A program made the translations under genes and the position numbers. A model generated the notes under the pieces. It saw only the letters and a list, made by a program, of their open reading frames with translations, searched no databases and was not told where the DNA came from. A stretch of DNA of 64,000 bases from Gammaproteobacteria bacterium (GTDB lineage Bacteria; Pseudomonadota; Gammaproteobacteria; Enterobacterales; Kangiellaceae), in the NCBI GenBank assembly GCA_013373375.1, contig JABXHY010000036.1, positions 1-64,000 of the forward strand. The letters run 5' to 3'. Positions 44,954 through 54,255 of the stretch are shown here, piece after piece; the first letter of the stretch is position 1, and each line of letters opens with the position of its first letter.

Positions 44954-45523
44954 ATGATTTCAATTAATAGAAAAACCAAAGAGACTGACATCAAGTTGGA
45001 ATTGAACGTCGACGGTTCACAAAATCTAAATATCAACACAGGTATTGGCTTTTTAGATCACATGATAACGGCACTTGCCAGTCACGCACGTTGGGATCTT
45101 AATTTAACTGTTAAGGGAGATCTTGAAGTTGATGACCACCACACCACTGAAGACGTTGCGATTGTACTGGGTGAAGCATTACAGCAAGCGTGGCGAGCAA
45201 AAACCAACCTTCAACGTTATGGTCAGCGGTTGCTGCCTATGGATGAAGCTTTAATCTTGTGTGCCGTTGATATGTCAGGTCGCCCCTACTATGTTGGCGA
45301 GCTTAATTTTACACGAGAGACTATCGGCGGCATTAGCACAGAAATGTTTGAACACTTTTTTTATACTTTGGCAATGAAAGCGGAAATCACTTTGCACTTG
45401 CGTCCAATGACATTTCGCAATAACCATCACTTGGTCGAGGGCTGCTTTAAAGCACTCGCGTATGCATTGAGAGAAGCATTAGGTGAAGCCAGTGGTAATG
45501 CGTCAACTAAAGGCGTTTTATAA
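44954..45523 (+). CDS. hisB: Imidazoleglycerol-phosphate dehydratase
   Basis: A monofunctional HisB of about 189 aa (ATG at 44954 after AAAGGTG; a GTG at 44942 is also in frame). It dehydrates imidazole glycerol phosphate to imidazole acetol phosphate. Metal-binding histidines are seen in GIGFLDHMI, DDHHTTEDV near 67 and NHHLVEGCFKALA near 165. The N-terminal phosphatase half of enteric HisB is absent, which agrees with the HAD domain fused to HisC upstream. Confidence 0.95.
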   Translation: MISINRKTKETDIKLELNVDGSQNLNINTGIGFLDHMITALASHARWDLNLTVKGDLEVDDHHTTEDVAIVLGEALQQAWRAKTNLQRYGQRLLPMDEALILCAVDMSGRPYYVGELNFTRETIGGISTEMFEHFFYTLAMKAEITLHLRPMTFRNNHHLVEGCFKALAYALREALGEASGNASTKGVL

Positions 45524-45535
45524 GAGGAATAACTG

Positions 45536-46171
45536 ATGAATCGAATGATATCAATTATTGATACTAAAGCAGGAAATTTGTTCAGTTTAAGTGCTTGTCT
45601 TGAACGCATTGGCTTTAATGTAACTATTGCTAGAACTCCTCAAGACGTCGTTGGCGAAGCACTTGTTATTCCGGGTCAAGGCCATTTCGGTACCGTTATG
45701 AAAAATTTAGTGCTCAATGGCTGGGTAAACTTCTTAAATCAATGGCGTAACGAAGGCAATTGTATTGTTGGCATTTGTGTTGGGATGCAAATAATGTTCG
45801 AGTCTTCGGAAGAGTCTTCCACGATTCCCGGACTAGGATGGATAAGCGGCCGAGCAGAAAAACTAAACTTCCCCAAACAACCAATGGTGGGATGGGCAGC
45901 AACTAATTTTATCAAAGAAACAAACGAGCAATTAAATTTACCAAGTGGAGTGCCCTACTTTGTAAACAGTTATGCAGTAAGGGAGTCGGAGCAATGTATC
46001 GCATCAACACAGTACGGAGAAACGTTTTGCGCCGCCGTCAGGCTCAACAATGTAGTTGGTTTTCAGTTTCATCCGGAAAAGTCGAGCGCATACGGTCAGG
46101 AACTGTTGCGAATGACGTTAATGCACTATTTGAAAAACTCAACCAAAAATCAAACAACCTCAGCCCTGTAA
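45536..46171 (+). CDS. hisH: Imidazole glycerol phosphate synthase, glutaminase subunit
   Basis: A 211-aa class I glutamine amidotransferase that feeds ammonia to HisF. The triad is visible: Cys in IVGICVGMQIMF near 79, and His and Glu in GFQFHPEKSS near 180. The oxyanion-strand PGQGHFGTV is also present. The ribosome site GAGGAATAACTG precedes the ATG, 13 bases after hisB. It is followed by hisF, not hisA, unlike the enteric order. Confidence 0.95.
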   Translation: MNRMISIIDTKAGNLFSLSACLERIGFNVTIARTPQDVVGEALVIPGQGHFGTVMKNLVLNGWVNFLNQWRNEGNCIVGICVGMQIMFESSEESSTIPGLGWISGRAEKLNFPKQPMVGWAATNFIKETNEQLNLPSGVPYFVNSYAVRESEQCIASTQYGETFCAAVRLNNVVGFQFHPEKSSAYGQELLRMTLMHYLKNSTKNQTTSAL

Positions 46172-46195
46172 AGCGAACTGACAAACGAGTTAAAT

Positions 46196-46978
46196 ATGAG
46201 CAATACTAATCAACTTACTGCACGAATTATTCCCTGTCTTGATGTAGACAACGGTCGAGTCGTCAAAGGGACTAACTTTGTTAATCTTCGTGATATGGGT
46301 GACCCGGTAGAGTTAGCCGTTCGGTATGAAGAACAAGGTGCAGATGAAATTGTTTTTCTGGATATTTCAGCGAGTTCCGATAATCGACCTACGGCATTAA
46401 AAAACGTGACTGAAATAGCGAAAAATTTAAGTATACCTTTTACCGTCGGTGGTGGATTAAAAACCATCGAAGACGTTAAGGCATTTCTTGATGCCGGAGC
46501 AGACAAAGTCGCGCTTAACACCACTGCAGTGACTAACCCAGACATTATTGATCAAGTGGCATTAGATTATGGCAGTCAATGCGTGGTAGTAGCCGTTGAT
46601 GTTAATAATCAAGAGAATCCTCAAGGCAATATTGAACGCGCCATTTATATTCATGGCGGTCGTACCAGAGTTTATAAGAATTTCGATCAATGGGTAAAAG
46701 AAGTCGAGGATCGTGGTGCAGGAGAAATCTTACTTACCTGTATGCATAAAGATGGCACTGGCAGTGGATTTGATAATGAATTGACCGGACGTGTCGCTAA
46801 AAATAGTAGAATTCAAGTGATAGCTTCTGGCGGAGCGAAAAACGAACAACACTTTTTGGATGCTTTTAATGCTGGTGCCGATGCATGCCTGGCAGCTGGA
46901 ATGTTTCACAGCGGACAATACACCATTGGCCAAGTAAAAACATTTTTAGCCAACAATGGCATTAACGTTAGACTGTAA
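46196..46978 (+). CDS. hisF: Imidazole glycerol phosphate synthase, cyclase subunit
   Basis: A 260-aa TIM barrel. Catalytic Asp residues are in IPCLDVDNGRVVKG (Asp near 15) and VVAVDVNNQ (near 134). Phosphate-binding glycines are in FTVGGGLKTIED and IASGGAKNEQHF. The HisH-channel region is normal. With HisH it makes imidazole glycerol phosphate and AICAR. Its start lies 25 bases below hisH. Confidence 0.95.
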   Translation: MSNTNQLTARIIPCLDVDNGRVVKGTNFVNLRDMGDPVELAVRYEEQGADEIVFLDISASSDNRPTALKNVTEIAKNLSIPFTVGGGLKTIEDVKAFLDAGADKVALNTTAVTNPDIIDQVALDYGSQCVVVAVDVNNQENPQGNIERAIYIHGGRTRVYKNFDQWVKEVEDRGAGEILLTCMHKDGTGSGFDNELTGRVAKNSRIQVIASGGAKNEQHFLDAFNAGADACLAAGMFHSGQYTIGQVKTFLANNGINVRL

Positions 46979-47020
46979 TACCATTACAGTACAAATTTAT
47001 AAAAACAACGGATTAAAATT

Positions 47021-48256
47021 ATGTTGATTCCTTCTATTGACTTAATGGACGGTAAAGCCGTTCAGTTAAAGCAAGGTAAAGAGAAAGTTCTTGAGCGTGA
47101 CGATGTATTTGAATTACTCGAAGAATTTTCAGTTTATGGTGAAGTTGCAATTATTGATCTCGATGCAGCCTTAGGTAAAGGTAGTAATGAGGCGCTAATA
47201 GTTGAGTTATTGAAACATCGACCTTGTCGAGTAGGTGGTGGAATTCGTGATTTAGAAACCGCAAAAAAATACATTAAAGCAGGCGCGAGCAAAATTATTA
47301 TTGGCACTAAATGTCGTGAAGATTGGGTAAAAAAGCTTCCTCGAGAAGCATTAATTTTTGCCATAGATGCGAAAGGCGATTATTGGTCTACCTCTGGATG
47401 GCAAACAACTGAGTCAATAAAAGTTGTCGACTTAATACCGGAACTGTCAGAAAACTGCAGTGAGTTTTTATACACTCAAGTGGAAAAAGAGGGCTTATTG
47501 CAAGGACTCGATCGAAAGCGTATATCCGAAGTAATCGAAGTATCAAAAGTTCCTGTGACGATAGCGGGTGGTATTTCCACCTTAGATGACATTGAATTTT
47601 TTACTCAACTTGGCGCAAATGGCCAAATCGGTATGTCAATCTATACCGGGGCTTTAACGCTATCGGATTGCTTCAAAACACAAATTGATTGGAAAAAATT
47701 AGACCTCATTCCGACCATAGTGCAGGATATAGAATCCAATAAAGTACTGATGCTTGCTTACTCGAATCAAGAGTCTCTTACCCGAGCTTTAAAAGAACGC
47801 AAAGGCGTTTATTGGAGTCGTAGCCGTAAAGAATACTGGGAAAAAGGGCTTACCAGCGGACATACGCAAACTTTGATTCAAGCAGACTTTGACTGTGACG
47901 GTGACACACTTCTGTTTAAAGTACGACAAAACGGAAATGCTTGTCACCTGGATCGTTACAGCTGCTTTGCAACTGAGCGTAATGACTTCTCATTGCAGCG
48001 GTTGCATAAACTATTAAATAACCGTAAAGAGCAACTCCCAGAGAATTCTTTTAGTACTAAACTATTTCAATCGGCTGAATTTCGAGCAGAAAAAATTCTT
48101 GAGGAAGCTCAGGAACTTATAGAAGCGACTGAGCATGAAGAAGTCCGTTGGGAAGCAGCCGATTTGATATTTTTCGCTTTAACAGACGCTATCGCAAAAG
48201 GTGTCTCAGTAAACGAGATAGTAAGCGAGTTGCGCAGTCGTTTCAACGATCGCTAA
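47021..48256 (+). CDS. hisA: HisA-HisI-HisE trifunctional fusion
   Basis: A 411-aa fusion of three histidine enzymes. Residues 1 to about 225 are the HisA isomerase barrel (IPSIDLMDGK with Asp7, VGGGIRDLETAKK, FAIDAKGDYW with Asp116, IAGGISTLDDIE). Residues about 229-320 are HisI cyclohydrolase (VLMLAYSNQESL, YWSRSRKEYWEKG at 264-276, metal ligands Asp289, 291, 293 and 295, and Cys308, Cys315). Residues about 325-411 are HisE pyrophosphohydrolase (ILEEAQELIEA and WEAADLIFF acidic motifs). HisIE fusions are common; the extra HisA is not. It carries steps two, three and four of the pathway in one chain. Confidence 0.92.
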   Translation: MLIPSIDLMDGKAVQLKQGKEKVLERDDVFELLEEFSVYGEVAIIDLDAALGKGSNEALIVELLKHRPCRVGGGIRDLETAKKYIKAGASKIIIGTKCREDWVKKLPREALIFAIDAKGDYWSTSGWQTTESIKVVDLIPELSENCSEFLYTQVEKEGLLQGLDRKRISEVIEVSKVPVTIAGGISTLDDIEFFTQLGANGQIGMSIYTGALTLSDCFKTQIDWKKLDLIPTIVQDIESNKVLMLAYSNQESLTRALKERKGVYWSRSRKEYWEKGLTSGHTQTLIQADFDCDGDTLLFKVRQNGNACHLDRYSCFATERNDFSLQRLHKLLNNRKEQLPENSFSTKLFQSAEFRAEKILEEAQELIEATEHEEVRWEAADLIFFALTDAIAKGVSVNEIVSELRSRFNDR

Positions 48257-48306
48257 AACTAAAACATTTAGCAGTTAACATAGAGTTTAAAAAGAGAAGA
48301 ACGACG

Positions 48307-49515
48307 ATGATTTCTTCAGCAAGCAACTGGAAAAGACCAAGCCTCCAAGATGACTCTGCAATTGAGCAAACCGTCCGAGAAATGTTAGAGACTATTCGTT
48401 CTAATGGAGATGAGTCAATTGACGAATTTTCGGAAAAATTTGACGGCCAAAAGCCGGAAGTTATCACGCTTAAACCTTTCAATGAGTATGAGTTAGATGG
48501 TTGCTTAAAAGTCGCGATTCGTGAAGCCGCGAAAAGAATCAAAACTTTTGCTCGATTTCAAAAAGAAGATATTGGTAATAAAACCTTTACCGATGACTTC
48601 GGAGAATTTGGACAGGTCGTTAGCCCCATCGAACGAGTTGGTTGTTACATTCCTGGTGGACGCTTCCCTCTTATATCGACCGCACTAATGACATTAATTC
48701 CCGCAAAAGTGGCAGGATGCATCGATCGAATTGCAGTATCACCATCAGACCACCCTGCCCTTTTGGCTGCAGCATCGTTAGCTGGGGCTACCCAATTTAT
48801 TAAAATCGGTGGTGTCCAAGCGATTGGCGCATTAGCTTACGGATATAAATCATTGCGTCCCGTAGATGCTGTCGTAGGTCCAGGCAATGCGTACGTTAAT
48901 GAAGCGAAAGCTCAGCTGCAACGCAAGTTGAAAATTGATGGGCTTGCTGGACCCAGTGAGATGCTCGCGCTCTGTGATGAAAACCAACCCATTGAGTGGC
49001 TAGCTCTCGATGCTCTGGCGCAATCCGAACACGACCCTATGGCACTGTCGGTGATAGTCAGTGACAATGAAGCCTGGCTAAAAAAAGAAGAAGCCTTTTT
49101 GAAAGCTGACGAAAAATACGCGAACCTAATTTCCGGTCAACAAATTGCATTGGTATTATGCCAATCTGTGGACGAGATGATCGAAGTTTGTAATCGATTT
49201 GCTCCCGAACATTTAATGCTTTGCGATGATCGAATTAATTCAAATCAACTAAAACATTACGGCTCACTTTTTGTTGGCGCGAATAGTGCTGTCGCTATGG
49301 GAGATTATGCAAGCGGACCGAATCACACATTGCCTACTATTGGCTATGCTAGACAGACTGGCGGATTGAATGTGCAGACATTTTTACGAATTCAAACAAT
49401 CCAGAAAGTATCAGATAATGGTCGCAATGAGTTAGCCGCTTTAAGTATGCCAATTGCAAAAGAGGAGGGTTTAGACTTTCACTATGAAAGTTTAAAAATT
49501 CGTCTCAATAAATAA
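48307..49515 (+). CDS. hisD: Histidinol dehydrogenase
   Basis: A 402-aa zinc enzyme that oxidises histidinol to histidine in two NAD steps. I chose ATG at 48307 because the family begins near SSASNWKRPSL and AGAGAAG precedes it; the longer frame overlaps hisA. Signatures are YIPGGRFPL near 113, VVGPGNAYVNEAK near 195, LAGPSEML near 218, the Zn ligands in ALAQSEHDP near 242 and FAPEHLML near 298. SGPNHTLPT follows. It is the last gene of the operon, while hisD is normally second. Confidence 0.95.
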   Translation: MISSASNWKRPSLQDDSAIEQTVREMLETIRSNGDESIDEFSEKFDGQKPEVITLKPFNEYELDGCLKVAIREAAKRIKTFARFQKEDIGNKTFTDDFGEFGQVVSPIERVGCYIPGGRFPLISTALMTLIPAKVAGCIDRIAVSPSDHPALLAAASLAGATQFIKIGGVQAIGALAYGYKSLRPVDAVVGPGNAYVNEAKAQLQRKLKIDGLAGPSEMLALCDENQPIEWLALDALAQSEHDPMALSVIVSDNEAWLKKEEAFLKADEKYANLISGQQIALVLCQSVDEMIEVCNRFAPEHLMLCDDRINSNQLKHYGSLFVGANSAVAMGDYASGPNHTLPTIGYARQTGGLNVQTFLRIQTIQKVSDNGRNELAALSMPIAKEEGLDFHYESLKIRLNK

Positions 49516-49592
49516 TGACTCTATATTTGACTAGATTAGAGATCTGAACTGGATCATGTATAGAACTGACATAGAACTTGATTTCTAGCAAT

Positions 49593-49620
49593 TAAAAAGC
49601 CGACATAAGTCGGCTTTTTA
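49593..49620. terminator. Bidirectional terminator after the his operon
   Basis: A 12-bp stem, 49593-49604 paired with 49609-49620 (AAAAAGCCGAC around an ATAA loop), with A-run and T-run flanks. It serves hisD and the convergent M6 protease gene. Confidence 0.92.
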
Positions 49621-49653
49621 ATATAAGACAAAAACTTATCGAAGGTAAAAAGA

Positions 49654-52173
49654 TTACTTTATCACTCTTCTTTTTCTAACAAAGAAAAGATTACTCAGTA
49701 ATACCATCATCCAAAATGTAACTGAACCACCACCGCCACTTCCACCTTGTGAAGGAACGGTTACATTGACGCTTTGCGAACGACTATCAGTATTACCTTG
49801 AGTATCGGTAACCGTTAATGTAACAGTATACTGCCCTGACTCTTGATAGGTGTGCGAAGGAGCACGAGCCAAACTAGTTGTACCATCTCCGAAATCCCAC
49901 TCGTAAGTTAACGTACCACTTCCACCGTTCGAGTTATTGAAAAATGTCACAGTAGCACCGTTTAGTGATAACGAAAAAGTCGCTTCTGGTAGCAGTATAG
50001 CGTCAGCTCTCAAAAGAAGACTGGCTTCTGTTGAATTTGTGGTTTGAGACAAAATATCAAAACCAAAACCAACACCTGGCAAGTTGACACCAATTGCAGG
50101 GTTAAGTGGATTACTGTAATTTTTTAAGTCAACAAATTGCGGTCGTTGAGCCAAGTTAAAGGTTGCATCTCTAAGTTGCGTTGAAGCATTACCCATAGTA
50201 ATAGAAGTTTGATCAGCATCAACAACACATATTAAACAACTACCCATATGCTCACTAACGTTATTATTGGCAATAGCGTTATCTCGATACCAAACCAAAA
50301 CTCCTCGCTGATAGCTCGAAGAAGCTAATCCAGAATCAATTCCGTTGTAACTGCGTAATTGAATGTAATAATTATGTGAGGCACGAGTGGATACACCATC
50401 AACGCGTTGAAATCCGTTCAACACAGCAGTTGTGCCTTCTGCACCATCAGAGAAAACTTCAGACCCATCAGCCGCGACAGAAAGATCGTCAATTACAATT
50501 CCATATCCACCGGTATTAGAATCAGTAATATATTCAAATTTTAAAACAACCGATTGTCCAGCATAAGGCGTTAGATCGAACGTCAAATTAACCCATCCAG
50601 CTTCTCCCTCAGCACCCGAAATATCTTTACTTACTCCGGTAATATAGTTAACAACATCACCATATTGCTCTGGATAATCTGTTGCCCAAGGATTCGTCGC
50701 ATTCGTATGACTACCTGCAATTGCAGTATCACTTATAGTTAATCGCGCATAATCCCAATCTTGCTCAATATTCCAATGCGCTTTCATAGACAGTACTAAT
50801 GACGCTGCAGTTGGAAGCTCAACCGAGATGTCCATCGAATTATTAAGATCGTCTCCTGCAGCAGAATAATAAGCATTGCTTCCAGAATATGGACCCGTAG
50901 TACCTGTGGGTAAATTAACTTTAATTTGATTTACTTCGGATTTATTTACTGCTTCAAAAAGGTTTACTGTTTGGCCAGAAGCATTAAGATCAGAAAAGTT
51001 AATTTCAACTTGGTTATACCAACTTCCACCGTAACGATTCTGTAAATATTCTTTTGCGTAAGGACTGTATCCTGTTGGTGAGGTCCCAGCCGGTAAACCA
51101 GCGTAGCTGCCTCGAGACATTATAGACCAACCTTCAACGGGAGAAACTGAGTTTCCGCTTGCTGTATCGTATTCATCTGGTAAGCCTAGATCGTGACCAA
51201 ACTCATGAGCAATTACTCCAACAGCAGCATCGATTGGTTGTATTGTGTAATTTAAAACTCGAATACATGGAGTAGTTGCTTCAGAACAAGATCCATCTTC
51301 AATCGCAACTCCAATTTGATCCGCAGGAACTCCAGCACCAACATTGATAAAAGATTTATGAGACCAAATCGCATCACTACCTAATACACCACCACCGGCT
51401 TCTTCACCGATACTTGAATGGTAGACCATCACGTGATCAATAAAGCCGTCAGGCTCGTCAGTAATTCCATCTCCATCGAGGTCAAACAAGTCTTTTCTAT
51501 CGAACTCGCTTAGGTCAATATTATTTTCTGTCACTGCTTTTTGAACAGCTTCAATGATCAGCTCGCTTGCATTAGCATTTCTAGATTGACCTTCATTTGC
51601 ACCGTAGTAAGCCGCAGCTTTTTCAGCTCTTACCCAACCATAAGTCGTTCCATCAAAAGTAAATGTACCGCCTGATTCTCCTTGAAAATACTGATAAGCT
51701 GAAGCCAATGTTTGACCCGATGGTCCTTCGTACCCATCTCTTGAAAATTGAACCGCTTGATAATGTTCAACCGGATAGCTTGGATAAAACATCTGAGTAT
51801 CTTGTGAGCTTAACCCATTATCGTAATGAGGAAGATCATTGAAATCAATTAGAACGGCAAGTACGTTTGCAGAATAATTTGCATTTTTATTTAGCAGCTT
51901 GATACTTTTCAATTGAGTTGCTCTGTTTTCAAGTTTACTGATCAACTCAGGTTTTAAATGCTCATTAGATATATTGCCCAAATAAAATTCGACTGCCTTA
52001 GCTTTCTCTTGCGCAGATGCCGACTCACTTAATTCGCCACGTTTAATTAACCAATATTCAATTCTATCTCGATCAATTAAGCCCACATCGACGGCAGTAT
52101 TTGCGCGAGCAGGCATAGCCGACAAAAGTCCAGCCGCTACTAACGAGGCTAACAAGTTTTTACTTAGATTCAT
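49654..52173 (-). CDS. Secreted M6-family metalloprotease with PKD domain and GlyGly-CTERM tail
   Basis: An about 839-aa exported protease; ATG at 52173 follows GAGAAAAGA. The signal peptide ends in SAMPARANT. The M6 (immune inhibitor A-like) catalytic domain carries HEFGHDLGLPDE (HExxHxxGxxD/E) near 325. An adhesive MAM-like segment lies at about 440-570 and a PKD domain at about 725-805 (YEWDFGDGTTS, YTVTLTVTD). The C-terminus is a Gly/Ser run, a hydrophobic helix and RKRR, a GlyGly-CTERM tail. Its start overlaps the stop of the upstream lipoprotein by four bases. Confidence 0.9.
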   Translation of the reverse strand: MNLSKNLLASLVAAGLLSAMPARANTAVDVGLIDRDRIEYWLIKRGELSESASAQEKAKAVEFYLGNISNEHLKPELISKLENRATQLKSIKLLNKNANYSANVLAVLIDFNDLPHYDNGLSSQDTQMFYPSYPVEHYQAVQFSRDGYEGPSGQTLASAYQYFQGESGGTFTFDGTTYGWVRAEKAAAYYGANEGQSRNANASELIIEAVQKAVTENNIDLSEFDRKDLFDLDGDGITDEPDGFIDHVMVYHSSIGEEAGGGVLGSDAIWSHKSFINVGAGVPADQIGVAIEDGSCSEATTPCIRVLNYTIQPIDAAVGVIAHEFGHDLGLPDEYDTASGNSVSPVEGWSIMSRGSYAGLPAGTSPTGYSPYAKEYLQNRYGGSWYNQVEINFSDLNASGQTVNLFEAVNKSEVNQIKVNLPTGTTGPYSGSNAYYSAAGDDLNNSMDISVELPTAASLVLSMKAHWNIEQDWDYARLTISDTAIAGSHTNATNPWATDYPEQYGDVVNYITGVSKDISGAEGEAGWVNLTFDLTPYAGQSVVLKFEYITDSNTGGYGIVIDDLSVAADGSEVFSDGAEGTTAVLNGFQRVDGVSTRASHNYYIQLRSYNGIDSGLASSSYQRGVLVWYRDNAIANNNVSEHMGSCLICVVDADQTSITMGNASTQLRDATFNLAQRPQFVDLKNYSNPLNPAIGVNLPGVGFGFDILSQTTNSTEASLLLRADAILLPEATFSLSLNGATVTFFNNSNGGSGTLTYEWDFGDGTTSLARAPSHTYQESGQYTVTLTVTDTQGNTDSRSQSVNVTVPSQGGSGGGGSVTFWMMVLLSNLFFVRKRRVIK

Positions 52174-52496
52174 TTCTTTTCTCCACACTTCGGAAAACTG
52201 GATTTTTGTTGCTTGATATAGTCTTCAATAATTTGTTGTTTCTTTTCTTCGGGCATATCCGGGTTTATTAGCCCTTCCTCAATAAGCATTGCTTCTAATG
52301 CCCAAATGTCTTTGGGGATCACAACTCCTGAACAAGTTAAATTTTTGAACTTTAATCTGTTCTTATCTTTATCTGCAGGTTGAGACTCTTTGACAGTAGG
52401 CGTTGCATTGTCGTTACTCTGACAACCCAACATAGCACTTGATACAACGGTCATTAACACTACCGTTGCCACAATTTTTTTAACCTGTACTAGCAT
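52170..52496 (-). CDS. Small cysteine-containing lipoprotein coupled to the M6 protease
   Basis: A 108-aa lipoprotein; lipobox SAMLGC puts the lipidated Cys near residue 25. The mature part has two more cysteines (NLTCSGVVIPKD and SFPKCGEKK) that could form a disulfide, and a helical middle. I do not recognise the family. The TGA/ATG overlap with the protease gene (52170-52173) implies co-translation, so an inhibitor, chaperone or export partner role is plausible but not shown. Confidence 0.75.
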   Translation of the reverse strand: MLVQVKKIVATVVLMTVVSSAMLGCQSNDNATPTVKESQPADKDKNRLKFKNLTCSGVVIPKDIWALEAMLIEEGLINPDMPEEKKQQIIEDYIKQQKSSFPKCGEKK

Positions 52497-52790
52497 GATT
52501 CACTTTTAATTACTTCATTCTGGAGGCGGAGTATAGGTAAGTGAGATGAAGAAAGATGTAAAAAATTACCACTTATAACCAGAGCGGCTAACATAAGCAT
52601 CTGTCTAAGTAATTCTGTTACCTAAATAATTGTTTATATTAGGTTTATTTGTTTCAGTTAAAATTACCAATATAAGGAAAAAATAGGGTATTCACCGAAA
52701 TAAGGAGTCTTTAGAAAGGAAACGGACACTCAGTGACCGAATTATATATTCAAGAATACAACACTGAGTTTTAAAAAGCGTTCATTATCA

Positions 52791-53312
52791 CTACTTCATT
52801 TTGTCTTTGAAATGTTGATTAAGTTTTTGAAGTTTCGAGCCAACTACTATTTGGCAATATGGTTGCGTTGAGTTTTGATTATAATAATTAAAATGTTCGC
52901 TCTCGGCGGGCCAAAAAATTTGATAGGGTTTTACTTCTGTAACAATTGGCTTATCAAATTGACCTTTAATTTCACAGATGTGGTGTTCAACTTTCTCTTT
53001 TTCTGCATCTGATTGATAAAATATTATTGAACGATACTGTGTTCCGATATCATTACCTTGCCGATTTAAAGTCGTTGGATCGTGAATTGTAAAAAAGATT
53101 TCCAATAACTCTTCCAGAGAAATTACGTTAGTATCGTATTCGATTGACACGACTTCCGCATGGCCAGTTGTTTCTTGGCAAACACTCTTATAGTCTGGAT
53201 TATCGACATGTCCACCGCTATAGCCAGATGTTACCGACGCGACACCGTCGACTCTTTGGAATACGGCTTCTAGACACCAAAAGCATCCTCCACCTAATAC
53301 TAGTTGACTCAT
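52791..53312 (-). CDS. msrA: Peptide methionine sulfoxide reductase MsrA
   Basis: A 173-aa enzyme that reduces methionine-S-sulfoxide. The catalytic motif GGGCFWCLEAVF is near residues 7-18, with the nucleophile Cys10. TSGYSGG, GHAEVVSIEYD and IGTQYRSIIF are family landmarks. It is the short cytoplasmic form. A T-rich gap of about 290 bases with no gene precedes the M6 operon below it. Confidence 0.95.
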   Translation of the reverse strand: MSQLVLGGGCFWCLEAVFQRVDGVASVTSGYSGGHVDNPDYKSVCQETTGHAEVVSIEYDTNVISLEELLEIFFTIHDPTTLNRQGNDIGTQYRSIIFYQSDAEKEKVEHHICEIKGQFDKPIVTEVKPYQIFWPAESEHFNYYNQNSTQPYCQIVVGSKLQKLNQHFKDKMK

Positions 53313-53390
53313 AATTAACCTTTTAAATCATTAGTACCGCGAATAAAACGATTTTCACTGTCAAATTTTAGACATTTGTCTAATTACAAT

Positions 53391-53410
53391 CAGGCGCCAT
53401 CTGGCGCCTG
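53391..53410 (-). terminator. Hairpin after the outer-membrane protein gene
   Basis: CAGGCGCCA (53391-53399) and TGGCGCCTG (53402-53410) form a perfect stem with a tight TC centre, 18 bases below the stop of the beta-barrel gene. The following ATTGTAATT is only partly T-rich. Confidence 0.65.
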
Positions 53411-53427
53411 TCATTAAATATCTCGAA

Positions 53428-54231
53428 TTAAAATTGATAACGAGCATTAAAAGTAAATTGGTTTCCACCATCTTCTAAATCAGCATCTTGATATTCTGCA
53501 CTTAGTGCAAAATTTTGATCGAAATAAAAGCTTCCATTTATTCCTATACCACCATCAAATACTGTTGCTCCAACTGAGGCCATGGTATTAAAGTAGTAGT
53601 CACTGCCAATTAAGAAGTCGTCGTCGTCAATATCAGATGTTACGAGCTGAGCGTAAACCGTTAAAAATCGACCACCACTCATTGGAGTGAAATATTTGCT
53701 CTCTAATGAAACAGTATCAATTTCATCGTCTGTTTCAACTCTAAAGCCAAGATACCGATTGTTACCCATGTCATGCTGATAAGTCGCTCCCAAAATGAAA
53801 TCATAAGGAGAGTCACTGTCAAGCAATGTAATGTCGGCTTGAAGATTAGGCTGAAATAAATATCCAAACTTAACTTCGGTTTCATCAGCATCTTCAAAAT
53901 CTGTATGATTTAAGCCAAATAAGAATCGACCGATGTAGACTTCACCGCCTAGATTCGTAATATTCGTCGAGCCTACTGGCGTATCTAACTTTGAAAGTGA
54001 GCCATACACATTAGTCTCGGTGATTAAATAATCAAACTCACGCAATGGGCCACGCGATGCAATATCATTAAAATAATATTGAGCTGCGACACCAATAACT
54101 TCCGAGTCTAAGTCATCCAGGTCAACGTAATAGGCATCACCAAAAAACTGATAATCTTGTGCATAGACAAAACCCGATGATGCTAATGCGAGGGCTGCTC
54201 CCAAATGTTTCATTTTCATTTTCTTCTCCAT
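53428..54231 (-). CDS. Putative outer-membrane beta-barrel (porin-like) protein
   Basis: A 267-aa protein; the signal peptide ends in GFVYAQ. Alternating strands run through the mature part, with acidic turns (DDEIDTVSLES, DIDDDDFLIG). The C-terminal residue is Phe in FNARYQF, the usual end of an outer-membrane barrel. It looks like the putative-porin/YfaZ-like small barrels of gammaproteobacteria. Substrate unknown. ATG at 54231 or 54219 (MKMKH) could be the start. Confidence 0.78.
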   Translation of the reverse strand: MEKKMKMKHLGAALALASSGFVYAQDYQFFGDAYYVDLDDLDSEVIGVAAQYYFNDIASRGPLREFDYLITETNVYGSLSKLDTPVGSTNITNLGGEVYIGRFLFGLNHTDFEDADETEVKFGYLFQPNLQADITLLDSDSPYDFILGATYQHDMGNNRYLGFRVETDDEIDTVSLESKYFTPMSGGRFLTVYAQLVTSDIDDDDFLIGSDYYFNTMASVGATVFDGGIGINGSFYFDQNFALSAEYQDADLEDGGNQFTFNARYQF

Positions 54232-54255
54232 GTTTTACTGCTTATAAAAACTGCT

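Noticed and set aside
45994-46209. 71-codon frame within the hisH 3' end
   Set aside because: It is a shifted frame of hisH and the hisH-hisF junction. No independent start signal.
48148-48306. Extended N-terminus of hisD overlapping hisA/I/E
   Set aside because: The extra 53 codons are basic and low-quality in the wrong frame of the HisE part. The family start and ribosome site are at 48307.
52535-52580. Tiny open frame beginning MKKDVKNYHL in the gap between the lipoprotein and msrA genes
   Set aside because: Ten codons only, on the strand opposite both neighbours. No supporting signal beyond a purine-rich stretch.
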